From positions 1 through 8,210 of the forward strand of contig DAITMB010000172.1 in NCBI GenBank assembly GCA_036835375.1: DNA of 8,210 bases. Direction: 5' to 3'. The translations under genes were made by a program, and so were the position numbers. Below, in pieces: positions 1 to 5,880 of this stretch. Each line of letters opens with the position of its first letter. The stretch's first letter is position 1. This DNA comes from JANQTF01 sp036835375 (GTDB lineage: Bacteria; Bacteroidota; Bacteroidia; J057). The notes beneath the pieces were generated by a model. It was not told where the DNA came from, ran no database searches, and saw only the letters and a list, made by a program, of their open reading frames with translations.

Positions 1-55
1 ACTCCCAACTCTCAACTCCCAACTCCCAACTCCCAACTCTCAACTCCCAACTCTC
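1..55. repeat. Heptamer tandem repeat array (ACTCCCA/ACTCTCA)
   Basis: Eight consecutive 7-bp units are visible: ACTCCCA, ACTCTCA, ACTCCCA three times, ACTCTCA, ACTCCCA, and a degenerate ACTCTCT that runs into the stop codon of the HD gene. Only the C/T at unit position 5 varies, apart from the last unit. The array touches the window edge, so its full length is unknown. Because 7 is not a multiple of 3 and the array lies just past a stop codon, it looks like an intergenic repeat rather than a coding one. Similar short intergenic repeats are familiar from Bacteroidota genomes; that comparison is from general knowledge. Confidence 0.9.
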
Positions 56-628
56 TCACCTCGACTGGTCGATGAGCACCCGACGCGCCATTTCCCTGTA
101 TCGATCCCAGGAGCTTGCTACGCAGTCGGGGTATTTAGCTTCATCGTCCCACTCCCTCATCTTGACGATGAGAGAAAAGTAAGGATGCATTTCAAAAGCA
201 TCTGCCTCCGTTTGCGACATGGGGCCCCCTTGATGGCGAAGGGTCTCCTGGCTCGCCTCACTGAGTTGGTCGTAGTAGCCTGGGCGGCGGGCGATGAGAT
301 AGCGCTTAGCAGAAACGTGACTTTCCACCAAAAGAGCCATTTTATTTGAAAATCCTTTAGCTAGCAAATACGCCGCGCCAAGTCGTTCATGATCCACTAC
401 GCCAAACGTTTCCATTCGCTCCGACTCCAACTGCTGACCGTAGAGGTGGCCGATATCGTGAAAAAGTGCCGAGAGAATCACCTCTTCTTCATATCCTTCG
501 GCTTCCGCCAGTGCTGCTGCCTGCGATGCGTGCTGAAGCTGGGTGACATATTCTCCGTATTCTTCGTCGCCAAAACGGTCATACAAACCAAAAATCTCAT
601 CAATCACCAAGTCAACTGCGATGCTCAT
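56..628 (-). CDS. HD-domain oxygenase, PhnZ-like (phosphonate degradation type)
   Basis: This 190-residue cytoplasmic HD-superfamily protein resembles PhnZ, the diiron oxygenase that cleaves 2-amino-1-hydroxyethylphosphonate to glycine and phosphate. Candidate iron ligands are all visible: H33, H57-D58 (the HD pair, in LFHDIGH), H80, H104, and D161 or D162 in the C-terminal WDDEAK. The spacing nearly matches known PhnZ. The YGE at Y24-E26 before TQLQH and the SHVSAKRY block with K108 correspond to substrate-pocket residues of that family; ordinary HD phosphohydrolases lack them. The length is typical. The ATG at 628 has an AT-rich leader and no Shine-Dalgarno sequence, and overlaps the stop of an upstream small ORF (ATGA). 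The usual partner, a 2-oxoglutarate dioxygenase (PhnY), is not in the window. The real substrate could be another hydroxyphosphonate (TmpB-like) or something else. Family assignment is fairly sure, substrate is not. Confidence 0.82.
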   Translation of the reverse strand: MSIAVDLVIDEIFGLYDRFGDEEYGEYVTQLQHASQAAALAEAEGYEEEVILSALFHDIGHLYGQQLESERMETFGVVDHERLGAAYLLAKGFSNKMALLVESHVSAKRYLIARRPGYYDQLSEASQETLRHQGGPMSQTEADAFEMHPYFSLIVKMREWDDEAKYPDCVASSWDRYREMARRVLIDQSR

Positions 629-786
629 AAATTAGTTATAGGGTCGAACATAGCTCTATTTGCCCCAAGCATGAAGGAAATGCCCTCCTGCGCAAGGTTG
701 ATGCGTGCGTGGTCAACAATGTTTGACCAATATCGATTCATCGACGAGTTAACGCGGAAAGATAACCTCAAGATGAGGTCGAACAT
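625..786 (-). CDS. Possible 53-residue small protein upstream of and overlapping the HD gene
   Basis: An ATG at 786 opens a 53-codon frame whose TGA (627-625) overlaps the HD gene's ATG as ATGA, the classic arrangement for translational coupling. The product begins MFDLILRL and ends FDPITNL; it has no recognisable domain, signal peptide or clear membrane segment. It is bounded upstream by an in-frame TAG four bases-to-codons before the start (TAG TTA ATG). A promoter-like TACTTTTG at 857-850 would place transcription start roughly 55-60 nt before this ATG. Third-position base use is mixed and gives no strong support. Two perfect palindromes (710-729, 733-744) lie inside it, so the stretch could instead be a regulated 5' leader. 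I do not recognise the protein, and existence is inferred only from position and openness. Confidence 0.35.
   Translation of the reverse strand: MFDLILRLSFRVNSSMNRYWSNIVDHARINLAQEGISFMLGANRAMFDPITNL
710..744. repeat. Two adjacent perfect inverted repeats upstream of the HD gene
   Basis: TGGTCAA (710-716) pairs with TTGACCA (723-729) across a 6-nt spacer. Three bases later TCGAT (733-737) pairs with ATCGA (740-744) across 2 nt. They lie 80-115 nt before the HD start. They could be an operator pair, an RNA structure in the leader, or chance if the 53-codon ORF is real. Confidence 0.5.
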
Positions 787-966
787 TAACTAAATGTGAG
801 ATGGAGTGGCATTTGCGTATCAGCAAATCGGCAGGAAAATGGTCCGCTGCAAAAGTAAACGTTTCGAATCGGTCACCGAATTGATTCATCCTTTGGCAAA
901 AAGGCTAGGCACCAGAAAGAATCGGGGAGCGAATTGCGTGTTGACAAGACAAGATAACTTGAATGA
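787..966. other. Remaining spacer between map and the HD gene leader
   Basis: With the small ORF this completes a 338-bp spacer between two same-strand (minus) genes. I see no clear hairpin-plus-T-run terminator for map here. The only notable elements are the -7-like box at 850-857 and the 14-bp palindrome that overlaps the map stop codon. The spacing suggests that map and the HD gene are separate transcripts. Confidence 0.6.
850..857 (-). promoter_or_regulatory. Bacteroidota-type -7 box TACTTTTG
   Basis: Read on the minus strand the sequence is TACTTTTGCAGC, an exact match to the Bacteroidota sigma-ABfr -7 consensus TAnnTTTG. No convincing TTTG/TTG -33 element is seen about 20 nt upstream. 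It would drive the small ORF and the HD gene with a leader of roughly 55-60 nt before the small ORF. Confidence 0.5.
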
Positions 967-973
967 TCATTCA
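960..973. repeat. 14-bp perfect palindrome over the map stop codon
   Basis: TGAATGATCATTCA is a perfect palindrome and contains the TGA stop of map (969-967) and its last codon. With no spacer it is a poor RNA hairpin, so if functional it would be a protein-binding site. No T-run follows. Confidence 0.5.
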
Positions 974-1734
974 GTCCAAATGTCATTGGCGAGGGTCAAA
1001 ATCAGCGGAGCACCGTCGGTCACCACGAGGGTGTGCTCGTGCTGGGCCACAAATCCACCGCGATTGCCGACCATGGTCCAGCCGTCTGCGAGGGTATTGG
1101 CCATGGTGGAATGCGTGGAGATAAAAGTTTCTACCGCGATGACGGTGTTTTTGCGAAATCGCCCAAGGTTGCTTCTGTCGTTGAAGTTCGGAATTTCCTC
1201 CGGGTCTTCATGCAGACTGCTGCCCACGCCGTGACCAGCGAGGTTTTTGATCACCCGAAATCCAGCAATTCTGGCGTCGTTGGAAATGAGTCGGCCAATG
1301 TCGGAAATACGTACGCCCCCTTTGATCTGGCTAATGGCGCGCTTCAAAATCCTCTTCGAAGCGTCGATCAAAGGCTGATGGTGATGGAGATCAGCTCCGA
1401 CAACGAATGAGCCACCATTATCTGACCAATAGCCATCCAATTCGGCAGAGACATCAATGTTGATCAAGTCCCCCTCCTGCACGATTCGGTTGATGGACGG
1501 GATGCCGTGGGCAATTTCTTCATTGATACTGATGCAGGTCCTGCCTGGAAACTGGTAAGCCAGCATTGGCGCGGAGCGTGCGCCATATTCTTCGAGGATC
1601 TTCCCGCCGAAATCATCAAGCTCTTGGGTGCTCATGCCAGGCTGCACATATTCGCGCATTCGCTTGAGAGTGAGGGCTGCCGCTTCGCTGACTCGCTGCA
1701 TGGCTGGCAGATCGGATGCTTGGAGAATGGACAT
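967..1734 (-). CDS. map: Methionine aminopeptidase type I, YflG/MapB-like
   Basis: This 255-residue cytoplasmic metalloprotease removes the initiator methionine from nascent proteins. The full MetAP pita-bread fold is covered. The substrate histidine H76 sits in HGIPS. The metal ligands are D94 and D105 (INIDVSAELDGYWSDNGGS), H168 (GHGVG), E202 (VETFIST) and E233 (QHEHT); H175 (LHEDPEE) is also conserved. Spacings match the E. coli enzyme. There is no N-terminal zinc-finger extension. The ETFIST and DGWT...FVAQHEH blocks recall Bacillus YflG more than the enzyme usually encoded beside secY/infA. Since many Bacteroidota carry that ribosomal-cluster copy, this may be a second, accessory MetAP (inference). 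The ATG at 1734 follows TTGTTACC with no Shine-Dalgarno. A weak -7-like GAAGTTTG (1759-1752) lies about 20 nt upstream. No partner gene is obvious. Confidence 0.93.
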   Translation of the reverse strand: MSILQASDLPAMQRVSEAAALTLKRMREYVQPGMSTQELDDFGGKILEEYGARSAPMLAYQFPGRTCISINEEIAHGIPSINRIVQEGDLINIDVSAELDGYWSDNGGSFVVGADLHHHQPLIDASKRILKRAISQIKGGVRISDIGRLISNDARIAGFRVIKNLAGHGVGSSLHEDPEEIPNFNDRSNLGRFRKNTVIAVETFISTHSTMANTLADGWTMVGNRGGFVAQHEHTLVVTDGAPLILTLANDIWTE

Positions 1735-1803
1735 GGTAACAATTAGGTTGGCAAACTTCGGGAAAATCAGGGAGAGTTGAGCGCAATTGGAGGAAGAGTG
1801 TTG

Positions 1804-1833
1804 GCTTTTTGGCCCGGAAATGGCCCCAAAAGC
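1804..1833. repeat. Imperfect inverted repeat in the divergent spacer
   Basis: GCTTTT-T-GGCC, a 7-nt loop CGGAAAT, then GGCC-CC-AAAAGC forms a 10-bp stem interrupted by a small asymmetric internal loop. No adequate T-run follows immediately on either strand, so it is not called a terminator. Its role is unknown; it could be an operator. Confidence 0.4.
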
Positions 1834-1906
1834 GCGTCCATCGTTTTTACCTCAGTCTAGGCCCGACAAGAAACGGGTGAAAAAGTAGCTCGACCACGGC
1901 GTGAAT

Positions 1907-1943
1907 TTTGGACGGCCCACCATTTCGAAAAAAATACCTTTTG
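1907..1943 (+). promoter_or_regulatory. Probable promoter of the outer-membrane barrel gene
   Basis: A TTTG at 1907-1910 and TACCTTTTG at 1935-1943 resemble the Bacteroidota -33 (TTTG) and -7 (TAnnTTTG) elements. The -7 box has one extra T and the 24-nt spacer is slightly long. It would give a leader of roughly 85 nt before the ATG at 2036. Confidence 0.45.
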
Positions 1944-2035
1944 CTTGATCCAACTTGCAAGGTGGTTGCGTATCTCAAGCGATTCAGGTGCTGAAGCGGA
2001 TCTGAAGTCCTTTAAACTATCAAATTTACCATAAC

Positions 2036-2923
2036 ATGTTACGTCCATTTTTCACGACTGCGCTCTGCGCAGCCGCCCTTCTATTCACCTCTTCTACCCT
2101 CGTGGCGCAGAGTCCTGTGAGCGGATTTTTCCAGGGAAAGGGCAATGGCTCAATCGTCGTCTCCTACCATTCGGAGAGCTATGACGAGGTTTATCTTGTT
2201 CCTGAGAAAATTGTAGGGGTTCCCGTCTTCGGCGAAGTCAACCTACAAAGCGTATCACTTTATGGTGTTTATGGCATTTCAGATCGTTTTGATGTGTCGG
2301 TGAATCTTCCTTTCATCACCGCCAATGGCCAGGCTACCGACGCGACCCTCAATGCCCTAGGATTTGAAAATCAGCGCAGTGGCCTCCAGGATCTCTCCCT
2401 TCATGCCAAATACCTCATCGCAGAGGTGGACCTCGGCGAGTGCGACCTTCAGTTCCTGGGAGCTTTGGGGGTGCAGACACCTGTAGGTAGCTACGAAGTG
2501 GAAGAAGGCTTGCAGTCCATTTTGGCGATTGGCAACCGTGCCACACGACTCAATGGCTTCGCAGGCGCTCATTTCAAGACAGCCTCAGGCTTTTTTGCCA
2601 CAGCTCAGGGAGGATATTCGCTCAGAAGCGGAGATGTGCCCAATGCAGTGCTCAGCGAATTGAAGCTCGGCTACGCCGCCAGCAAATTCTACCTCGATGC
2701 CTGGCTCGCCACACAGCTTTCTACCAGTGGCGTGGACATTTTGGGCGAAGGATTTCAGGGCATTTTTCCTGAAACGCGCGTCAGCTATACCCGTGTGGGC
2801 GGCAGTGTGTACGTGCCGATCGCAGGAGGTCTTGGGGTATCTGGCGGCGTCAGCTCCTATGTGGGTGGCCGCAACATCGGCAATGCGACGGGATTCTACG
2901 GCGCAGTGGTCTATGCCCTCTAA
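2036..2923 (+). CDS. Outer-membrane beta-barrel protein, transporter-like
   Basis: This 295-residue protein has a Sec signal peptide (residues 1-24, hydrophobic core CAAALLF, cleavage after LVA before Q25). The rest is rich in alternating aromatic/glycine strands typical of an outer-membrane barrel. The segments YGVYGISDRFDVSVNLPF (about 76-93), GLQDLSLHAKYLI (about 116-128) and GALGVQTPVGSY (about 142-153) recall the MetA-pathway-of-phenol-degradation/putative transporter barrel family. A hydrophobic C-terminal strand ends in VVYAL. The ATG follows an AT-rich leader (TTTACCATAAC). The next gene, a FAS1 lipoprotein, begins 139 bp downstream without an intervening terminator, so co-transcription is likely. 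No substrate can be inferred. It could equally be a non-transporting surface barrel. Barrel and export are fairly sure; family assignment is moderate. Confidence 0.75.
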   Translation: MLRPFFTTALCAAALLFTSSTLVAQSPVSGFFQGKGNGSIVVSYHSESYDEVYLVPEKIVGVPVFGEVNLQSVSLYGVYGISDRFDVSVNLPFITANGQATDATLNALGFENQRSGLQDLSLHAKYLIAEVDLGECDLQFLGALGVQTPVGSYEVEEGLQSILAIGNRATRLNGFAGAHFKTASGFFATAQGGYSLRSGDVPNAVLSELKLGYAASKFYLDAWLATQLSTSGVDILGEGFQGIFPETRVSYTRVGGSVYVPIAGGLGVSGGVSSYVGGRNIGNATGFYGAVVYAL

Positions 2924-3062
2924 TCGATCCCTTGTTCCTCTTTCTCCTTGATTGATTTGCCATCAAACATCAGATGTTGCTCGCCACGAGCGCTGAGCAT
3001 GCTACACTGGCCTTTCCTCTTTCCTTACCGTCTCTTCCATTTTCACGACCAAAAAGATCATC

Positions 3063-4052
3063 ATGCAAACGTCCATTTCTTTTTTTACCAGACTATTCCT
3101 TCTCTTGCCGATCGTGGCCCTGATTTCTTGCGAGCCTGATTTTAGCGAAGAAAAGCCCAGCATTGCTGCTGTGGCAGTTGCCAACCCTGACTTCAGTACC
3201 CTCGAAAGTGCAGCCGTACGCGGCGGTGTGGCCGTGGTCCTCTCCAACAGCAACCCAAGCGATCCCAACGGGGAATTCACGGTGTTTGCTCCCACCAACG
3301 ACGCTTTTGCCCGCCTGGGCTTTAACGACGGCGATGACCTTGATGCACTGCAAACTTCTTTCCTTACCAGCACGCTCCTTTACCACGTGAGCAACGGTGC
3401 GCAAGCTGGCGCTTCCATCAGCGCAGGTTCTCAGTCCGAATCATTGCTCGGACCTACCCGCCGCTTCATTATGCGCGGTGAAGATCTCTACATCAATGGT
3501 TCTAAAGTCATCGCTACCGATGTCGATGCGGAGAATGGTGTGATCCACGTGATCGACAAAGTGTTGCTCGCTACAGGTGCAGACATTGTCCAATCTGCTG
3601 TGGCACTCAGCAGCTCGAATGTGTTTACTGGTCCAGAATTGTCATTCCTCGTAGAGGCGGTGCTCTATGCCGACCTCGCCGGAGCCTTGACTGCTGCACC
3701 TGGCAGCCCGTCTTTCACGGTGTATGCCCCGACTGATGCAGCTTTCCGTGAACTGGGCGTAGCCCTTGGCGTGGATTTGAGTGTACCAGCCGACGTGCGC
3801 AAGCTTCCGGTAGAGACAGTGACTGCTGTCCTCCTCAACCACGTGGTGGCCAACGATGGAAAATTCACCTCTGAAGTCATGGGAACCAGCGAAACGCCCC
3901 TCGGTGGAACTGCCCTGACCTACGGTGCTTTCAACAACGGCACTTTCACCATCCAAGGCAATGGCAATGCCACGCCTGCCAACATGGTAATTCCCGATGT
4001 ACAAACAACCAATGGCATTGTCCACGTCATTGACCGCGTGCTGTTGCCATAA
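3063..4052 (+). CDS. Lipoprotein with two fasciclin (FAS1) domains
   Basis: This 329-residue protein starts with a lipoprotein signal: a hydrophobic run (LFLLLPIVAL) and lipobox LISC with acylated C23. The acidic EPDFSEE after the cysteine could act as a Bacteroidota surface-export signal (inference). Two FAS1 domains follow. The first, about 33-170, has TVFAPTNDAF (73-82), YHV (107-109) and GVIHVIDKVLL (159-169). The second, about 175-329, has TVYAPTDAAF (219-228), NHV (259-261) and GIVHVIDRVLL (318-328) at the very C-terminus. FAS1 domains are adhesive modules in proteins from bacteria to animals, so a role in cell-surface adhesion or matrix binding is likely. It follows the barrel gene on the same strand and is followed by terminators, suggesting a two-gene operon. 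Domain calls are sure; ligand is unknown. Confidence 0.92.
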   Translation: MQTSISFFTRLFLLLPIVALISCEPDFSEEKPSIAAVAVANPDFSTLESAAVRGGVAVVLSNSNPSDPNGEFTVFAPTNDAFARLGFNDGDDLDALQTSFLTSTLLYHVSNGAQAGASISAGSQSESLLGPTRRFIMRGEDLYINGSKVIATDVDAENGVIHVIDKVLLATGADIVQSAVALSSSNVFTGPELSFLVEAVLYADLAGALTAAPGSPSFTVYAPTDAAFRELGVALGVDLSVPADVRKLPVETVTAVLLNHVVANDGKFTSEVMGTSETPLGGTALTYGAFNNGTFTIQGNGNATPANMVIPDVQTTNGIVHVIDRVLLP

Positions 4053-4062
4053 GGCTTGCTAA

Positions 4063-4098
4063 GCTTTCGAAATTTGACGAGAAAGCAGTTCTTTTTTT
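4063..4098 (+). terminator. Possible first, weak terminator after the FAS1 gene
   Basis: GCTTTC (4063-4068) pairs with GAAAGC (4081-4086) over a 12-nt loop. Five bases later comes a run of seven T (4092-4098). The stem is short and the gap to the T-run makes it weak, but it sits 10 bp past the stop codon. Confidence 0.35.
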
Positions 4099-4124
4099 CG
4101 AAATAGCGAAACGCCCTCATACTC

Positions 4125-4176
4125 AATCTGGCAAAGACGATTCCTGTATGGAATTGACTTTGCCAGATTTTTTTTT
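4125..4176 (+). terminator. Strong rho-independent terminator after the FAS1 gene
   Basis: AATCTGGCAAAG (4125-4136) pairs perfectly with CTTTGCCAGATT (4158-4169). After one A-A mismatch the stem continues with C-G, a G-U, and ATTCC/GGAAT (4140-4144/4150-4154), closing a TGTAT loop. That is about 19 pairs in all. Nine T (4168-4176) follow. The opposite strand has no T-run, so it acts on plus-strand transcripts only. Confidence 0.92.
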
Positions 4177-4208
4177 GAAAAAAACGCAAGAAAGCACGGC
4201 ATGAAGCG

Positions 4209-4238
4209 CTGCAAAACGGGAGTTCAATCCCTTTGCAG
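4209..4238 (-). terminator. Hairpin downstream of icd, possible terminator
   Basis: CTGCAAA-AC-GGGA (4209-4221) pairs with TCCC-TTTGCAG (4228-4238): 11 pairs with a 2-nt bulge and a 6-nt loop. It starts 16 bp past the icd stop on the minus strand. There is no T-run directly after it, but a T-rich stretch (revcomp of about 4177-4196) follows some 15-30 nt later. It may be a weak terminator or a 3'-end stabilising structure. Confidence 0.4.
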
Positions 4239-4254
4239 GAAGATTCGCCTCGGC

Positions 4255-5586
4255 TTACTTCATATTCTGAATGATCTCATCGCCAAATGCAGAGGTAGAA
4301 AGCTTGGTAGCTCCTTCCATGAGGCGGTGAAAGTCATAAGTCACACGCTTGTTGGCGATGGCAGCTTCCAATCCCACCATGATGAGGTCAGCGGCTTCGT
4401 GCCAGCCCATGTGCTGCAGCATCATCACGCCGGAGAGGATGACCGAGCTGGGATTGACCATGTCGAGACCTGCGTACTTGGGAGCGGTGCCGTGGGTAGC
4501 TTCGAAGAGGGCGTGGCCAGTCACATAGTTGATGTTGGCACCGGGAGCGATTCCGATTCCTCCTACCTGGGCTGCGAGTGCATCGGAGAGGTAATCTCCA
4601 TTGAGGTTGAGGGTCGCAATCACGTCGAACTCTTTGGGACGGGTAAGCACTTGCTGTAGCGCGATGTCGGCAATGGCATCTTTGACGAGAATTTTGCCTG
4701 AGGCCAGCGCAGCTTCTTGCTCTTTGTTGGCAGCATCTGTACCATCCATGGCGGCCTTGCGGTCATACTGGTCCCAGGTATAGACCAAGTCACCAAATTC
4801 GCGCTCTGCGAGTTCATAGCCCCAGGATTTGAAAGAGCCTTCGGTGAACTTCATGATGTTGCCCTTGTGGACAATGGTCACCGACTTGCGCTTTTGAGCA
4901 ATGGCATATTCGATCGCAGAACGAACCAACCTCTCCGTGCCCTGGCGAGAAACGGCCTTGATTCCTAAGCCGACTTCGACCATGGGTTCTTCGTCCACGC
5001 CTCTCATGGACGAGAACTCTGCGATGCGCTCCTCATTGCCAAAACGAATTTTGGCGAAGTCTTCGGGAAATTCTTCTTCGAGAAAATCGAGGAGTCTTTG
5101 TGCTTTCTCGGTACCGCCTTTGGCTTCGATTCCGGCATAGATGTCCTCCGTATTTTCACGGAAAATCACCATGTCCACCAGTTCAGGATGAACTACAGGA
5201 GAAGGCACTCCTTCGAAGTGGCGCACGGGACGCACACAAGAATAGAGGTCGAGTTTCTGGCGAAGGGCTACGTTGAGCGAACGAATCCCGCCGCCGATGG
5301 GGGTCGTAAGCGGCCCTTTGATGGCTACCAGATATTTGTCAATGGCCTCCACCGTGGCCTCCGGAAGCCACTCTCCCGTTTCGTTGAAGGCTTTTTCGCC
5401 TGCCAGCACTTCGTGCCAGACGATTTTCTTGGTGCCACCATAGGCTTTTTCGACGGCTGCGTCAAACACCCGCACAGAAGCGTGCCAGATGTCGGGACCA
5501 GTGCCGTCGCCGATGATGAAGGGAACAATGGGTTGATTGGGTACGTGGAGGGTACCTTGTCGGATAGAAATTGCTTCTCCGGCCAT
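4255..5586 (-). CDS. icd: Isocitrate dehydrogenase, NADP-dependent
   Basis: This 443-residue TCA-cycle enzyme oxidatively decarboxylates isocitrate to 2-oxoglutarate in the cytoplasm. Numbered from the chosen ATG, it has the dimeric E. coli-type substrate set S103, N105, R109 (IRSLNVALR), R119, R143 and Y150 (ENTEDIY). The lysine K241 is in HKGNIMKFTEG, and the metal-binding acids are D303, D331 and D335 (NLNGDYLSDALAAQVGG). NADP rather than NAD use is indicated by K370-Y371 after HGTAP, and by Y417 and R421 in VTYDFHRLMEG. It is about 27 residues longer than the E. coli enzyme because of insertions between R143 and K241 and before D303. An in-frame TTG at 5616 would add ten residues with no family support, so the ATG at 5586 is preferred. 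It is a stand-alone gene, divergent from the beta-helix gene. Confidence 0.96.
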   Translation of the reverse strand: MAGEAISIRQGTLHVPNQPIVPFIIGDGTGPDIWHASVRVFDAAVEKAYGGTKKIVWHEVLAGEKAFNETGEWLPEATVEAIDKYLVAIKGPLTTPIGGGIRSLNVALRQKLDLYSCVRPVRHFEGVPSPVVHPELVDMVIFRENTEDIYAGIEAKGGTEKAQRLLDFLEEEFPEDFAKIRFGNEERIAEFSSMRGVDEEPMVEVGLGIKAVSRQGTERLVRSAIEYAIAQKRKSVTIVHKGNIMKFTEGSFKSWGYELAEREFGDLVYTWDQYDRKAAMDGTDAANKEQEAALASGKILVKDAIADIALQQVLTRPKEFDVIATLNLNGDYLSDALAAQVGGIGIAPGANINYVTGHALFEATHGTAPKYAGLDMVNPSSVILSGVMMLQHMGWHEAADLIMVGLEAAIANKRVTYDFHRLMEGATKLSTSAFGDEIIQNMK

Positions 5587-5621
5587 ATACACGCGAGTTA
5601 GATCGTGGGGACACAATTGTC

Positions 5622-5645
5622 GCCCGAAAATAGGGAAACTCGGGC
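5622..5645 (-). repeat. Inverted repeat in the icd leader
   Basis: GCCCGA (5622-5627) pairs with TCGGGC (5640-5645) around a 12-nt loop, 36 bp upstream of the icd ATG. It could fold in the 5' leader of icd or be an operator. A separate 8-bp palindrome ACAATTGT (5613-5620) lies next to it. Confidence 0.4.
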
Positions 5646-5713
5646 AAAAGAGCGAGTAACTACCAAAAGTCCTGAAAAGAAGATGGATGAGACGGCGCTG
5701 AATTTCTTTGTAG

Positions 5714-5735
5714 CGTGCTGCCTGGCAGCAGCACG
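5714..5735. repeat. 8-bp GC-rich inverted repeat in the icd/beta-helix spacer
   Basis: CGTGCTGC (5714-5721) pairs perfectly with GCAGCACG (5728-5735) around CTGGCA. An alternative perfect register, GCTGCC-T-GGCAGC (5717-5729), overlaps it. No T-run follows on either strand. It lies about midway between the divergent starts, so an operator or an RNA structure is possible. Confidence 0.5.
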
Positions 5736-5880
5736 ATTACAGGAGATGTGTTCATTCAGCGGTGTCATTCGCTTGCAGAGACTAAAAAAGATACGCCATG
5801 CCGGATAATAAACGATTTTCTACCATTTAAAGACTTTTCTCCCCGCCGAAATAGTCGCCAATGACTAGATTTCATTTATT

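Larger units (their letters stand above)
1735..2035. other. Divergent intergenic region between map and the barrel gene
   Basis: These 301 bp must hold promoters for both flanking genes. On the plus side I see TTTG (1907-1910) and a near-consensus TACCTTTTGC (1935-1944). On the minus side there is only a one-mismatch -7 box, GAAGTTTG (1759-1752). An imperfect hairpin at 1804-1833 is listed separately. I found no convincing gene here: a 63-codon minus-strand frame at 1857-2048 runs into the barrel gene's start and has no recognisable product. Confidence 0.7.

Noticed and set aside
1..55. CRISPR array at the left edge
   Set aside because: The units are contiguous 7-mers with no spacers and no cas genes nearby.
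389..793. Plus-strand 134-codon ORF
   Set aside because: It is mostly the antisense of the HD gene, whose family motifs are clear, and the product is Cys/Phe-rich without any domain.
806..1410. Plus-strand ORFs antisense to map
   Set aside because: They mirror a gene with all MetAP active-site residues and encode nothing recognisable.
1857..2048. Minus-strand 63-codon ORF in the divergent spacer
   Set aside because: It overlaps the barrel gene's start and the probable promoter, and its product has no recognisable features.
2979..2991. GCTCG-CCA-CGAGC hairpin between the barrel and FAS1 genes as a terminator
   Set aside because: The stem is only 5 bp and no T-run follows, so it does not look like a terminator.
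5587..5616. Ten-residue N-terminal extension of Icd from a TTG codon
   Set aside because: The ATG at 5586 fits the family's N-terminus; the extension has no homology that I recognise and uses a rare start.
5605..5808. Plus-strand 67-codon ORF with a GTG start between icd and the beta-helix gene
   Set aside because: It has a weak start, no recognisable product and palindromes running through it; intergenic DNA is the simpler reading.
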